From: a bacterium
Lineage (GTDB): Bacteria > Patescibacteriota > Gracilibacteria > UM-FILTER-43-11
Direction of reading: 5' to 3'
Length of the DNA stretch: 5,677 bases
NCBI GenBank assembly: GCA_030426875.1
Contig: JAUHXI010000102.1
Span: 1-5,677 of the forward strand
This document shows, in pieces, positions 4,472-5,677 of the stretch. The notes under the pieces are model-generated. The model searched no databases and was not told the DNA's origin. It saw nothing but the letters and a program-made list of their open reading frames with translations. The number at the start of each line of letters is the position of its first letter. Positions within the stretch are counted from its first letter, which is position 1. A program made the translations under genes and the position numbers.

Positions 4472-5677
4472 ATGACCTGTCTACAATGCCAATCAACTTT
4501 CCAAGTCACAGATAAAGACCGGGAGTTCTACAAAAAGGTTGAGGTGTCTGAACCCAAACTCTGTCCACCATGTCGTGAGCAACGCCGACTTCTGCAAATC
4601 AATCAAATGAATTTGTATAAAAGAACTTGTGATGCAACAGGGGAGACGATCATTTCGAATTATCCAGCACACAGTCCCTATCCTGTTTACTCCCAAAAAT
4701 ACTGGTTCAGTGATCAGTTTGATGGGCGAGATCATGGCCGGGATTATGATTTTAACCGTCCATTCTTTGAGCAACTCTTCGAATTATGGAAAGAAGTCCC
4801 TCGCCCCGCTCTTTTTTCCAATTATTTACAAGACGAAAATAGCCAGTACACTAATTACGCGGGAATGAATAAGGATTGTTATTTGATCATGGATTCGGAT
4901 GAAAATCAGGATTGTTATTATGGCTATAGCAATAATAGTAGTAAAAATTCTTCAGATTGTTTTCGTTTAGACAAAGGGCAGCTTTGTTACGAAAATGTGG
5001 ACACTAAAAATTGCTATAATTCTTCTTATATTTACAATTCTGAAAATTGTTCGGACTCATTATTTTTAGCGAATTGCATTGGGGTCAAAAACTCCATCAT
5101 GTGCTCTAACTTGCAGCATAAGGAGTATCACGTTTTCAATAAACCAGTTTCTAAACAGGAATTTGAAGCCATCCGAGACTCCCTCAAAAGTCGCAAGGTT
5201 TTAGAGGAGGCGAAGAAAAAATTTGATGCCTTCCGTCTCCAGTTCCCTCAGCGCTACATGGTCGGCATCAAAAATGAAAATTGCACTGGGAATTATTTGA
5301 TCAATTGTAAAAACGCTGAGCAATGTTTTGACTCCCGAGGGATTTGGGATGGAAAATACGTGACTCAAACGTTTATGCCTTGCAAAGACGTGATGGATTG
5401 CGATGAGGTGGGGGACATTGAGATTTGCTATGAGTCAAATAATGTCGGTCAAAATAGCTACAATCTTCGCTTTTGCTTGCAGTGTTTGGGAGATCATAAA
5501 AATCTGACTTACACTAATTGCTGCTTTCAGACGGCTAATTTATTTGGTTGCTTTGGGCTTCAAGGTCAAAAATTCTGCATCCTCAACAAACAATATTCAG
5601 AGGAAGAATATAATGAAATGGTGCCCAAAATCATCGAACACATGACCTCGACCGGGGAGTGGGGCGAGTATTTTCCG
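4472..5677 (+). CDS. Second cysteine-repeat solenoid protein (3' end beyond the window)
   Basis: An open frame of exactly 402 codons with no stop before the edge, paralogous along its whole length to the protein at 1601. Order: zinc ribbon C3-x2-C6 and C31-x2-C34 followed by REQRRL; the block RTCDATGE, YWFSD, HGRDYDF, RPFFEQ (51-101); first solenoid segment (about 135-223); linker; second segment (about 265-372); cap ILNKQYSEEEY; then IIEHMTSTGEWGEYFP. In the first segment C136, 148, 163, 172, 181, 193, 202 and 211 are all separated by multiples of three, as in the paralogue. The ribbon cysteines are kept, but about half the first-segment cysteines are replaced by A, N, V, S or H, so those are unlikely all to be metal ligands. 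The C-terminal ribbon domain would lie about 75-80 codons past the cap, beyond the window. The start is supported by MTCLQC and the Shine-Dalgarno at 4456. Function unknown; probably cytoplasmic. Confidence 0.88.
   Translation, partial: MTCLQCQSTFQVTDKDREFYKKVEVSEPKLCPPCREQRRLLQINQMNLYKRTCDATGETIISNYPAHSPYPVYSQKYWFSDQFDGRDHGRDYDFNRPFFEQLFELWKEVPRPALFSNYLQDENSQYTNYAGMNKDCYLIMDSDENQDCYYGYSNNSSKNSSDCFRLDKGQLCYENVDTKNCYNSSYIYNSENCSDSLFLANCIGVKNSIMCSNLQHKEYHVFNKPVSKQEFEAIRDSLKSRKVLEEAKKKFDAFRLQFPQRYMVGIKNENCTGNYLINCKNAEQCFDSRGIWDGKYVTQTFMPCKDVMDCDEVGDIEICYESNNVGQNSYNLRFCLQCLGDHKNLTYTNCCFQTANLFGCFGLQGQKFCILNKQYSEEEYNEMVPKIIEHMTSTGEWGEYFP

Overview
The window looks like part of a Patescibacteria (CPR) genome. 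That is inferred from gene content: unusual cysteine-rich repeat proteins, short TrmB-like regulators and a small AAA-type ATPase, with AT-rich spacers, near-consensus sigma70 promoters and mostly weak ribosome binding sites. UGA acts as a stop here (TGA ends the genes at 3289 and 3372 at the right homologous places), so the UGA=glycine code of Gracilibacteria/SR1 is not in use. I could not search a database, so the taxon is provisional.

Layout, left to right. 1-185 (-): the start of an ATPase cut by the window edge, with a promoter embedded in two adjacent perfect palindromes (218-253). 324-1068 (-): a TrmB-like regulator whose last ~33 codons lie in another frame, so it is frameshifted. 1069-1600: a long divergent spacer with a minus promoter inside a palindrome, a 16-bp tandem repeat, a textbook plus promoter and a long leader with a possible 45-codon ORF. 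1601-3289 (+): a complete 562-aa protein with 33 cysteines. 3294-3338: a strong hairpin terminator between convergent genes. 3372-4148 (-): a second, intact TrmB-like regulator. 4149-4471: a second divergent spacer with promoters on both strands, a 22-bp inverted repeat, three copies of TTTGTAAAT and a MITE-like inverted-repeat element that appears to supply the next gene's Shine-Dalgarno. 4472-5677 (+): 402 codons of a second cysteine-rich protein, a paralogue of the first, running off the window.

The main point is that the same two-gene module, a TrmB-like regulator divergent from a cysteine-repeat protein, occurs twice in tandem. The simplest reading is that each regulator controls its divergent partner, and probably itself, through palindromes at the promoters. 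The cysteine proteins combine an N-terminal C2-C2 zinc ribbon, a conserved YW/HGRD/RPFFEQ block, two solenoid-like segments and, in the complete copy, a C-terminal zinc ribbon. In the first solenoid segment every cysteine falls in the same every-third-residue register (14 of 14 in one paralogue, 8 of 8 in the other), and nearly all other residues in that register are small or hydrophobic. This predicts a narrow solenoid with about 12 residues per turn. No signal peptide or membrane segment is visible, so both are probably cytoplasmic. Their function is unknown.
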